This document shows positions 24,772 to 35,382 of a stretch of DNA of 64,000 nucleotides, piece by piece (position 1 is the first letter of the stretch; the number at the start of each line of letters is the position of its first letter). The stretch comes from Verpa conica (taxonomy: Eukaryota > Ascomycota > Pezizomycetes > Pezizales > Morchellaceae): assembly GCA_033030425.1 (NCBI GenBank), contig JAUFSD010000008.1:186001-250000 (forward strand), in the 5' to 3' direction. Made by a program: the position numbers and the translations under genes. The notes below the pieces were generated by a model, which worked only from the letters and a program-made list of their open reading frames with translations, did not search any database and was not told the origin of the DNA.

Positions 24772-27700
24772 TCATCTGTCCCGCTTAGCATAAACCAGCA
24801 ATAAATAATATAGACTGGAGGCAATACCTCCAACCCAGATTGAGCTATTGGCGGTGGCCCGAGGAATTTCATCCGGTATTAATGCACTACTAAGATTATC
24901 TGGGTAGTCTTCACCAGGTACAATCTTCCTCTTCTCCATTACTTGCTTCTCAAGCTGCGCAGCCTCTTCAAACCGTCCCAGGTCCCGGTAAGTAAATACA
25001 AGACTTTGCATCGTGACTAGGGTACTCGGATGGTCTCTGCCTAGCACAGTTCTTTCTTTCTCTATCACAAGCTCCTCAAGCTGTGCAGCCTCTTCAAACC
25101 GTCTCAGGTTCCGGTAAGTTAATGCAAGATTGTGCATTGTGGTTAGGGTATCCGGATGGTTTTCGCCTAATACTATCTTCCTTTTCTCTATCACAAGCTT
25201 TTCAAGCTGTGCAGCCTCTTCAAACCGTCCCAGGTTCCGGTAAGTATATGCAAGATCGTGCATCGTGAGCAGGGTATCCGGATGGTTTTCGCCTAATACT
25301 ATCTTCCTTTTCTCCATCACAAGCTCCTCAAGCTGTGCAGCCTCTCCATAGCGTTTCAGGCCCCAGTAACTATGTGCAAGATTGTGCATCGTGGCTAGGG
25401 TATCCGGATGGTTTTCGCCTAATACTATCTTCCTTTTCTCTATCACAAGCTTCTCAAGCTGTGCAGCCTCTCCATAGCTTTTCAGGCCCCAGTAACTATA
25501 TGCAAGATTGTGCATCGTGGTTAGGGTATCCGGATTGTTTTCGCCTAATAATATCTTCCTTTTCTCCATCACAAGCTCCCAAAGCTGTGTAGCCTCTCCA
25601 TAGCGTTCCAGGCTCCGATAAGTATCTGCAAGATCGCTCATCGTAGATATAGTATCTGGATGGTCTTCGCCTAAAAGAACCTTCCTTTTCTCTATAATAA
25701 TACCTTGAAGTGTTGCAGTTTCTTTTAGCCGATCCAGATGCTCGGCGGAAAGAGGGTTCAGTACGGGAGTAGCTTTTATATAAATCAATGCCAACTGGTT
25801 CTTGCTGTTTAGGGTTTCTAGATGATGGCTGCCGAGCGTACGCTCGAATTTCTTGACCGTATCCTCTTGGAGCTTTATAGCTTCTCTGTATCGACCTAGT
25901 CTGCGGTGAATCGACGCCAGTTGCTGGTTGCTGGTCAGGGTGTCCAGGTGATTTTCATTAAGAACTCTCTCGCGTCGCTTCAATACATCGGTTCCGAGTG
26001 TCTCGGCTTTTCTGAGTTGGCCCTGCTTCTGGTAAATCGACGCCAGGAGACACATACTGGTCAGTGTATCGGGGTGATCGGCTCCGAGAATTCTCTTGCG
26101 TTTCTCGACAATATATTCCTGAAGCTCCTCCGCTTCCTCGAACTGTCCTAAATCCTTATAAACCCAGGCAAGCTGCTGACTACTAGCCAAGGTTTCCAAG
26201 TGGTCCTCACCAAGACTTCTCTTCCTTTTCTCTACTACAATATTTTGAAGCCTTTCAGCTTCTCTGAATCTACCCCGACTTTTGTTGGTCCATGCCAGTA
26301 GGTTCATACTGGAAAGGGTGTCTAGATGATCGTCGCCAAGCATTATCATTCGCCTCTCCACCACAGACAACTGAAGCCCCTCTAACTCTTTCCGATCCTC
26401 GATGTAGGTCGATTCTAGTTTATTCTTTATAGCCAGATTATCTAGATTATCCCCATCAGGAATTCCCATAGCATCCCTAATTAATCTCTCTGCTTTCTTT
26501 GCTGTTATCCTGTTCGTAGGGATGATCTCAAGCATCTTGTAGAGGCAATCAACCACTTTTCTGGTCAACGAATCCTTGGTTGAACCTCGTTTGAGAACAT
26601 TAAGAACTACCCTTTTCAATCTATTCCCATAATAGAAAGGCTTTCCACCACGATCTGAACAAAATTTCTCAAAACCTTGTGGCCCGCTGACTAGCCATTG
26701 GACGATTTCGCAACCGATACAACCCATGGACCATATGTCGAAGCTCCGGCGCACCCCAGTTTTCTCTGGTGGACTATACTCACCCGAGCTCCCGCTCATT
26801 CTCGTCGCAGAAGTGAACTCGTCTTCTTTTGAGTAGGCAATGCCAAAGTCCGTAAGTGCCCAGTCACCATTATTCCGTACAAGAATGTTTTGGGACTTTA
26901 TATCGAAGTGATATCCCTTACGATCACTACTCGTATGGACATGATGGAGGGCAGAAAGCAAGTTTGCAAATTGAAGCCAGGCTTTCGTTTTGTCTAAGTA
27001 CTCCAGAGGCAAAGGTCTGCTCATCAGTTGTCGTAAGTCGTATCTGGCTAATGGAAAGATGATCATATAATGATTGCCACGATTGAGGGAAGCTAGAAGA
27101 GGAATAATATGGCGGTGTGATTTCCAGAGCTGATTGTGACTCCTCTCCCTTCTGCAGAACTGCTTTCCATAGTCCTTCTTGCCCTTAAATGACTTTACGG
27201 CGACCTCCCCGTTCTATAAAATACTTAGTATGTATGTAAACTATGAACAAAGAACCCTAATAATGTAACATACCTCGACATGTTCAGATCCAAAGTCATG
27301 ATACCCATCAAGAATTCTTGCTCTATACACAACACTAAATCCGCCATCCCCAAGCCTTTCTATTTCATCAAGTGGCAATGATCTTATGCGGTCAAAGTCA
27401 TAGTGCTCTGAGTCCTGACGAAGAACAGGAACGAAGAACTGGTGGTGGATTTGCCGAGTTTTCCGGATTTTGTAATCTTCAACGATTCTACTGCCACCTT
27501 CCGAAATTAAGCTACCTAGCTCAGAATCTTCAAGAGGCTTCTCCGAAATTCGCTTATCGGTAGAGCCTGACTTAATAAAATCGAATATACGGTTCGTTCT
27601 TTGGATATATACCAGAAATCCCAAAACACTAGTGAAGCTCTCCCGTATCTGTAAGACCTCCGTAGCGGTAAAAGGCCTACCTGGCATAGCCGATAGGCAT

Positions 27701-27873
27701 CCCGTGTTTACCATGCAATTACACTGACCTAGGAGGTTGATCCTATCCTCCTGTTCGAAAAAAGCAAGAATTTTTCCTTTTGGAAACACTACCGTGTCGT
27801 CAGACTCGGGCCGTTTAATCGGTTCCTCCAATGGTTCTAGGCCCTTTAAAATTTTCTGGCAGATAGCCTCCAT
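24772..27873 (-). CDS. Serine/threonine protein kinase fused to TPR repeats with a C-terminal hydrophobic segment
   Basis: Exons 27873-27274 and 27213-24772 with a 60-nt phase-0 intron (1013 aa). Residues 1-170 are an unassigned N-terminal region. The kinase domain has the Gly-rich loop LGDGGFSVVYRA (about 176), the ATP-binding lysine in VAVK (207), the catalytic loop HFDIKSQN (302-309, with the Asp present and Arg replaced by Phe), DFG (322-324) and an APE-like SPPEKTG. About eleven 42-residue kinesin-light-chain-type TPRs follow, each with a G-E-N/D-H-P-D-T-L core and EAAQLEELV-like helix B. The last six units match each other closely at DNA level (126-bp period). A short hydrophobic helix (SIWVGGIASSLYYLLLVY) precedes the basic end. 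A signalling role with TPR-mediated recognition is inferred. Confidence 0.85.
24951..25706 (-). repeat. Tandem 126-bp repeats encoding TPR units
   Basis: The block caagctgtgcagcctct recurs at 24951, 25077, 25203, 25329, 25455 and 25581, exactly every 126 bp (42 codons). Units differ at few positions, many clustered at the same places (for example Y/R-N/S-L and S-Y-W-G-L in helix A). Confidence 0.9.
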
Positions 27874-29829
27874 TTATGCTGGAGTAAGCCTGTTCTGTGA
27901 GATGACCTGTCGAAAGAGGGTTTTAGTGTGAATGAAGCAACATCTGACATTGGGGCCACACATACCCACAGTCCTAACTAGAGTAAAACGAAGTAGAGGG
28001 AAGTGGCTTCTCGTGTCTGGGTTCGGTCTTTGGATCTCAGCCGGACTCCGTTCTTGGAACTGACTCGTGCTAACAGAAAGCCTCTAACGCGTGAGTTGGA
28101 TTGCACATCATGTAAAATATAGGCTTACCCAGATTATGGTAGCTACGTTGTTTGGAGAGTTAGTACCTGGAGGATGGCTCCCTGTCCTGAAGGCCGCCGT
28201 GAAACACTGATAAGCAAAGAAATGATAAAAAAGGTTGATACCAACTAGGTAGTCTTCAGCGAAGGCAATATCGAGAGTATACCTTGAGCATCAAGCTATA
28301 GAGGTGTATATACGCCCTGTTGGCTTAGGCGGGGGAAAGCCAGCTGTCGATCTGACCTGCAGTCCAATGATAACCCCCGATGAAACAGGGGTGTAGAGGC
28401 TCTGATGGACCAATTGGTAACGCCATGCCACCCAAAGAGCGTCGCGTGCTCTGAACGAAACAGGAAATAAAAAATCCGCTCAACCCTTTGCCCATACTTA
28501 TAGTATCTCGATATTTAGTCTTCTTCCATAGGTAAAAAATATATTAATGTGTGTAAAAGGTCCTTTATACGAGTGCTTCTGACCTTTACAGCTCCAGCTT
28601 ATTCCAATTCATGTCTTACCTATGAAGGGAAATCGAATCTTAAGATATTACAGTAGTACCAGTGGCACTTTACCGCTAAAGACAAGCCCTTGCGGTCCTA
28701 GATCGAAGTGACATATCATATTAGGCTTCCAGTCTAGTATCACATTTTCGAGCACTTTGAGGATTACACCTGCAGAGAGTAGCAAGGTATAAATATGCCG
28801 GTGTTTCCCCTCGATTATTGCGCAGAGGCCAAACACGGGCCTCAGCCTATACCTATTTACCTTTATATCACCTGGTGCCTATTAACGTCCCAAAATGGTG
28901 GAGCAAAACCTTTCAATGCAGTATATCAAGAAGAGTGTGCTCAATGCATACCTCCAAAGACGCTGGCCAGATACAAAGTCATGGAAAGTTCGGGTAAAAT
29001 GATCTTCGCTTATATACATGATGAGACTATGGCTGTACTAACATTCGTGAATTATAGCCAGTGAACAGTTATTGGAAGATTATTGTCCCAGAGGAACTTT
29101 CAGAGGTACGAGACCCTATTCTATCTCCCCGAGTACCACGGCTAGGTGGCTATTAGTACCCTAGGGTCTTTTTTTAAGTGACAAAGCTGATATTAAATGG
29201 CTCAAGGACGATATTCTAGAACTTCAGATACTATCGGATGTCCCTAATAGGTACTAGAGGTACGAATTTAAAGCTTCAAGAGATATGCACATATACCTAG
29301 GATCCATTTAAACGTAGTCTAAGTACCTTTGATTATAGAGACTTTTATAGAAACGATAACATCTGGTTTAAATCTCTAGGCCCCATGTACTTATGATTAA
29401 TTCATCTGGTTTCAATCTAGATATAAACAGTGACGCGTAGACCTCCCTAATTAGAAAATTATATATGCACTTTACCGAGGATGATAATTTAAATGTTAGG
29501 TTTAATTCTATTATTCTAAGACCAATAACTCGTAAATGAGCATACTAGATATTAATTAAAAAGTAGTCATTCAAGAAAACCATTACATATTTATAACAAT
29601 GAGGCTCCTGTAGATTTTTGTCACGCTTTTGCGCCTAGTTTAGAATAAGGCTAACCAATAGTTACACCTTAATTCCTACTCGATGAGAATTTAGCTAGGC
29701 GGTACGCAAGGCGCATAGTAACCGGAGAGTACGTTAGCTGCCTGATTTGTATTTACTACGTTATGGAGGAACTCTACCTGACTTGGGGGTAGAAGGTGGG
29801 TAACTATTTCTTTCTATGTGAGTACTATT
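27874..29829. other. Intergenic with possible gene fragments
   Basis: Mostly AT-rich. Around 28648-29064 both strands hold modest open frames. The minus-strand one contains ICHFDLGPQGLVF, which resembles a kinase catalytic loop. The plus-strand one reads FNAVYQEECAQCIPP. Neither can be extended, so no gene is called. Confidence 0.35.
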
Positions 29830-31838
29830 ATGTATATAAGCACTGACTTCGCCAGCTCTTTAGCAATCAAGCAAGTTACTCCTTCCTACCAACATTACCA
29901 GAAAAGTTTTTCAAGCACCAGCTCTACTCCCATGTCTCAGCAAAGCAGTACCAAGGGAACCCCCGCAGATACTACAGGAGATGATGCATTCCATGGATGG
30001 AAGGACTATCCTCTAAATCTACCGGGCGATCCTGCGGAGGCTGATTTAAGCACATATTATGCCCGCTTATGTGTAGATGCTCCTCGACTATTTTCAGCCT
30101 CTACCAAGGTCCAGACATTGGCCATAGAATATCCCCACACGCTCAACAGCTCCTCGGAAAAGGCGCCCAAGGATATCGATACTAGTAATCATAAATCTAT
30201 CAGGGTACTGAAGAATACCATCGATACGACTGAAGACCTTGAAAAATATCTACCAGTTAAATACCCCCTCCCCTCCACCCACTACAACAATATACTAACT
30301 ATATACACGTACGTGCAGGTATGTAGCGAATCGGCTTCTGTTTTTTTGTAAGTCAACCACCTACTTTCTTGATTTCCTTCTGAACTAATTCTATTACTAA
30401 AGCACCATCAAACCACCATTCTCGTTTGGAAAACTACTCGTTTCTGAAGAGGTTCTTAGGAAGCTCCTTACTTACTTCAAGGTAATTCCCGAGTTTCTGG
30501 ACCTTCTTCATCTCTTTGGAGGGAAAACAGCACAACACGATGAAGACTTTGGGGTGTACAAACATTACATTACGAATGGAGATTCAAAGGATTGCACTAC
30601 TTTTGGTAAGTCATTAACTTTAAAGTTACCGGTATTAGTCATATCTTAATAGCTACACGGTTGCAGTCTAAACCTCTATAGCTATAGCTAACTAGTGGTG
30701 TACCCAGAACTCTGCTACAATCTTAAATGTATGGAGAAGCGCCAGGATATAAACAACCCAGAGAGAATCATATGGACAACGAGGAAAATGGGCATCTATT
30801 CGAAAAACCATCCGTCAAGGGATCACACAACCTGGATCCTTCTACAACCATCGGAATATTTCCTGCGGAGACTCGAGGAGATCTTTGCAAGTGATGGGAA
30901 CCAAGAAAGTCCAAAAAGACGCCATGACCTTGAGATTCACCTTTTGGCTATACAGTCCGCAAACAGGAACTGGACTTCGTATATAAACTGCTTGGAGAGG
31001 CAATTTAGAATCATGGTATAAATCCTTCCTAGTCCATTTTCGGCCACCCCCCAGTTTAATAACTGACGTCACAACAGAATGAGAAATTTCTTTTGTGGTG
31101 CCCACCAGATTCAAAGAATCTGGAGATTGAGGATATTCAATTGATCCATTTCCTCAGGAACCTATTACTCCAGTTGTCCCACGCGCTAGATATTAACCAT
31201 GGAATAATCACCTCATTGAGAGAAAGTCTCCAAGTTTTTCGAGATGAAGAGGAAGTAGCCTACGCGAGCGGGGCAGAGTTTAACAGATACGATGCATCAC
31301 TAAAGTCATACCAATTCCAGATCACGCAGCAGAAGAACAGGGTCGAAAACCTAATTAGACACGTAGATGGCTTATTCTCACTTGTAAACACCACCTTATA
31401 AAAAACTCCCAGTGACAGCGAATACTTAATTAACTCACTAACTTCCTACCAGATACCAAACATCCTAGCCCGCCGAGAAAACAGTATCATGCTAAAAGTC
31501 TCAGCGAAAGCAACGCAGTACGCAAGCTCCATGAAAGTTATCACAGTTCTTACTATGATATACCTTCCTCCCTCCCTTATCGCAGTACTGTGTCTTTTTC
31601 TCTAATTTATTCTTTTGAAAAAGTCCATATGCTGATTTTATATCTCTAGGGTATTTTTGGTATGCAAATTATAACCTGGGAGCCCGGAAACAGCCCCAAG
31701 ATCGCTCCAGAGATTGGGTATTACCTCATTGTCACGGTGGCTTTGATGGCGTTTACGTGGGCTGTCTATAGGCTTTGGGAGAAGAGGATAGCGAGTAAGG
31801 GGTATGATGAGGAGACTCCGGGAAGTGAGGAGTTGTAG
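29830..31838 (+). CDS. CorA-like Mg2+ transporter-family membrane protein
   Basis: Exons: 29830-30347, 30403-30605, 30696-31015, 31078-31383, 31453-31584, 31650-31838 (555 aa). Introns are 55, 90, 62, 69 and 65 nt, and all phases agree. The large cytosolic part has motifs usual in fungal CorA-like proteins (FLDLLHLFGGKTAQHDEDFG, PELCYNLKCMEKR). A coiled region leads to SMKVITVLTMIYLPPSLIA, the first membrane helix, then the pore-entry motif FGMQ in place of the classical GMN, and a second helix (YYLIVTVALMAFTWAVYRLW). The tail is short and charged. CorA proteins are pentameric divalent-cation channels; the Asn-to-Gln change makes ordinary Mg2+ transport doubtful. An alternative start is ATG 29932. 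The last intron lies between helix 1 and FGMQ. Confidence 0.85.
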
Positions 31839-32244
31839 AAGATAGCTGGAGTTTTGTTTTTTATATCTAATTTTTGTTTGCAGTCCTAGTTAAATTATTT
31901 TACCATTAGAGGGCTGTATATATTTGAAATAAGTTCTGATGCAAGTTATCGGACCTTAGAATTCACTATCAATAATAAAGTGTCATTACAGAAACCAATT
32001 TAATATTTAGCTCCTCCGATTTTATCAACTCCACCTAGTCCCTACCCTACTGAATGAAATAAAGAACAGTATTTTGTAGATTACAGAAGATATATTATAC
32101 ATATTACTAATAAATAAAAGAAAAAAAGGAGAGAAAGCGATTGTGATAACTATAATTATTGACAACCAAACCCATCCCGCTATACGCCCACAAAGGAAAA
32201 TAAAATCCAGAATATCGCCTGAACCCAAAGGAAAACACCTTCAA
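31839..32244. other. Convergent intergenic spacer
   Basis: A 3'-to-3' spacer between the CorA-like gene and the coiled-coil gene; AT-rich, nothing else seen. Confidence 0.5.
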
Positions 32245-35200
32245 TCACCACTCAATAACTTCTTCCTCTTCTTCATTGCCCAATGCACCATCCGGCTCAT
32301 GCACAACACTGATCACCTTATCAAGCTTCGCCTTCTCTCTAAGCTCCATCCTAGGAACAGCCTCCCTCGCCCCCTGTGCAATGGTCGGTGACAGACCCGA
32401 AAGCGAAGAGTGTCTCCTCCCAGCTTTAGCCTTGCTCCCACTCCTCCTCATGCCAGTATTAGACCTCTTAGGCGAGCGAGATCCATCCTTTGACCCTGTT
32501 GGCAAGGGGGGTAATGGGACCTCCTGGTACTTCTTGACCACAGCAGGACCACCGACGCCAGCCAGTTGCCCAGCAACAGCGGTTTGAGAGAGCTGTAGAA
32601 ACCCTTGCTGCATTCTCTTGAGCTGCTTTAGGGCAGACGCTTCGACGACTTCCTTTTCCTTCCGCGCGCGAATGAGCTGTCGGTCCATGTCTGCGATGAT
32701 CAATCCCTGCTGCGAGCTGAACATATCGTGCTTTTTCTTCAGCACCTCGTGTTCTTCGTAGAGTGTTCGGTATTCCTTCTCGTACATTTGCATCTTCGCC
32801 CGTAGCATTGCAACTTCGTCGGGGAGGGGTGATGTGGACTTGGAGTCTATGCCTGAGCTATTGTTTGAGGCGGGGGAGTCATTCCGACCGCTTCTTAGAG
32901 CGTCGAGGGCGTCTTGAAGGGACTTTGCTTCGGTCTTTTTGCCTTCTAGGAGTGATTCCAGCTCGAACACGCTTCTTTTGAGGTCCTTGATGAGGTTGTC
33001 TCGCTTCTTGACGTCCTTCTTGTATTCCCTCACATCCTGCTTGTAAAGTTCAATATCCTCCTTCATCGATTCCATACTTCTCACCATTTCCTGAAGCTCA
33101 GGAGCCTTTGTCCGTTGATCCCCGGTACCGATTTGTTTCTTGAGCTCGTCTAATTCTTCCCGATATGCCTCTGCCCTGGCTGACACTCCCGAGTTCTCCT
33201 CCTCTAGACTCTTAACCCTTTCGTCACGGTCCAACAGAGATTTACGAGCATCCTCCAATTCACTCTCCAAATTCGACCAAGCCTCCTCTATCCCACTCTT
33301 CTCCTTCCTCAATCCCGTGAGCTCCGTCTCAAAGAACTGAATCCTAGTATCTTTCTCCTCGATCGTACCCTTCAACATGACTACCTCGCGGTTCGCGTCT
33401 GTAACATTATTCAGCGCATCCTCGTTGATCTGACCAATCCTCTCCTCGAGTTGTCGATTCTTCTTCTTTTCCTCGCCTAGTCGGATATTAATCTTCTTAG
33501 TCATATCGAGGAGTTCTTCGTTTGCATCCCTCTGCGTACGAACCGATTGTCGATTCCGTTCTGATTCTTCTGCATTTTCTGTCAACTGTCTCTCGAGCCT
33601 CGCGTTTTCCTCCTTCAGCGAAGCCAAGTTCTTATAAAACTCATCCTGGTCATTCCTTCTCAAGCTCTCTATATTCTCAATCTTCTCTCCAAATAGCCAA
33701 TTGAGCTCAGCTCTGCGTTTCTCCTCTTCTGCAAGGACAAAATTCAGGTTATCTTTCGACTTTTGCTGCATCTCGTCCCTCTTGCGTTCCTCGTTATGAA
33801 GGGTTTGTTCAAACTCTTGCCAAACCACGGCTCTGATCTCCTCCCGCTTCTTCTCCTCTTCGGTCAAAACCGCCTCTAGGTCTGATCTAGACTTGACCAA
33901 TGCCTCTGCGAGTTTCTTTTCAGCTTTTTCTCTCCTCCTGATCTCCTCCATCAGCCTTCTGCCGATATCTGCTAGATTCATCTCTGAGAGCCCTTCCATC
34001 GTAGGCGTGTTTCTGTTCCGGTTGTAGCTCAGCTCGTGGATCCTGATTCTGGCGTTTTCGAGCTCTTCGTCTTTCTGCGCTAGTACCTGCTCCATGATTG
34101 TGATCTGCTCTCGGTAACCATTGCTGTTGGACCTTAGGAACTCTAGCTCCCTTTCCTTCCCCTTGACCGCGTCGACTAGTTCGAATTCTTTCCGTTTTAG
34201 CTTCTGGATCTTCTCTAGGTCTTCTGGACTCGATGTTCTCGGGTGGTCTTTGGGACGGTTGGATTGTTGGAGCATCACATTTTCGGTCTCCCGGCTTGGG
34301 ATGTTGAGTTCGTGGACACGTCGGGAAATGATCTCGTTCACACGCTGGGTCTAGAAGAGATTATTATTATTATTATTATTAGGAAGAGCGAGTATAGTGT
34401 AGTAAGGACATACCTCTGATTTTACTGGTGGTGCTGCTAGCACCTGATCAATATCGAAATTCGCTGCGTATTTCGCGATAACGTTATCGCGAAGGTTTAT
34501 CGCCTAGTCTTATGTGTTAGTTTATATAGCTTCCCGCAAAAGAAAAACAAAAAACAAAACATGCTACTAAAAAAATAAAATAAAAGGCTTGAGTAGTCAC
34601 ACCTTTTTCAACTCAGCAATATCCCTCGCCATATCTGACTTTGAACCCGTAGAACCCATAGACCCAGTAGCTTTATACTCAACCGCCGGACTTCCCTCCG
34701 CGCTCTCAGGCGATAAAGGCGGACTAACTGGATATATCGATATCGAAGACACCGGAGAATAAAACCCCTGCTGACCCTGACCCTGGGTAGACACCGTCGC
34801 AGGCAGAGGTACTCTACCCCTCGAAGTCCCAGTATGATGCACCGGCATAGGCGAATTAGGAGGCACTGGAGACATCTTCCTCGGAACCGCCGGGGGACGA
34901 GTCTCGAGAGGCGGCGGCGGCGGCGGCGGCATCTCCTGGTACGGCTCCATCTGGGGGCGTTGGTCGAAAGATTTTGTTCTCCTGCTGGGACCCGAGCTGG
35001 ATGATCTGGCTAGCGATGTCTTTGACCTGTTGCACGCATTCGCCTGCGTTGACGGCGGGGGCCCGTCGAAGGTTGCGGTTCTAGACCTGTTGAGCCGCGG
35101 GGCATACACGAGGCCCGCGCTCTCGGATGCGTACCCGGAGACAATCGGTTGCGGCTGCGGCTGCGGCTGCGGCTGTTTTGGGAGGCTCTTCTTTTTGCAT

Positions 35201-35382
35201 ACTTGGAGGGGCGCGGAGTGCGGGGGTTGTGGGAGAGGCGCGAATTGCTGGAGAGTGTCCACGGCGCTGGAGGACGAGGTGCTGTGGATGTATGGGTCTG
35301 CTGCTTGTGGGGACAGAGCTGCTCGGATGGCTTTGTCGGCGCTGGTCTTGCGCCGTGAGAAGAGCCCTATGGATGGAGACAT
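32245..35382 (-). CDS. Large coiled-coil protein with Ser/Pro-rich N-terminus
   Basis: Exons 35382-34603, 34503-34414 and 34350-32245; introns of 99 and 63 nt, both phase 0 (991 aa). Residues 1-260 are disordered and Ser/Pro/Gln-rich, with a QPQPQPQP run and a stretch of eight prolines. The middle exon encodes INLRDNVIAKYAANFDIDQV, a compact, likely conserved helix. Residues of about 310-840 are an almost continuous coiled coil (EKKLAEALVKSRSDLEAVLT, EELDELKKQIG, YKKDVKKRDNLIKDLKRSVF). The C-terminus is basic and Ser-rich (SPKRSNTGMRRSGSKAKAGR) and ends in an acidic run EEEEEVIEW. No family is assigned. A cytoskeletal or septum/cortex scaffold is a guess from architecture only. Confidence 0.85.
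34361..34380 (+). repeat. ATT microsatellite in an intron
   Basis: A run of about six ATT units lies in intron 2 of the coiled-coil gene, between donor and acceptor. Confidence 0.8.
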
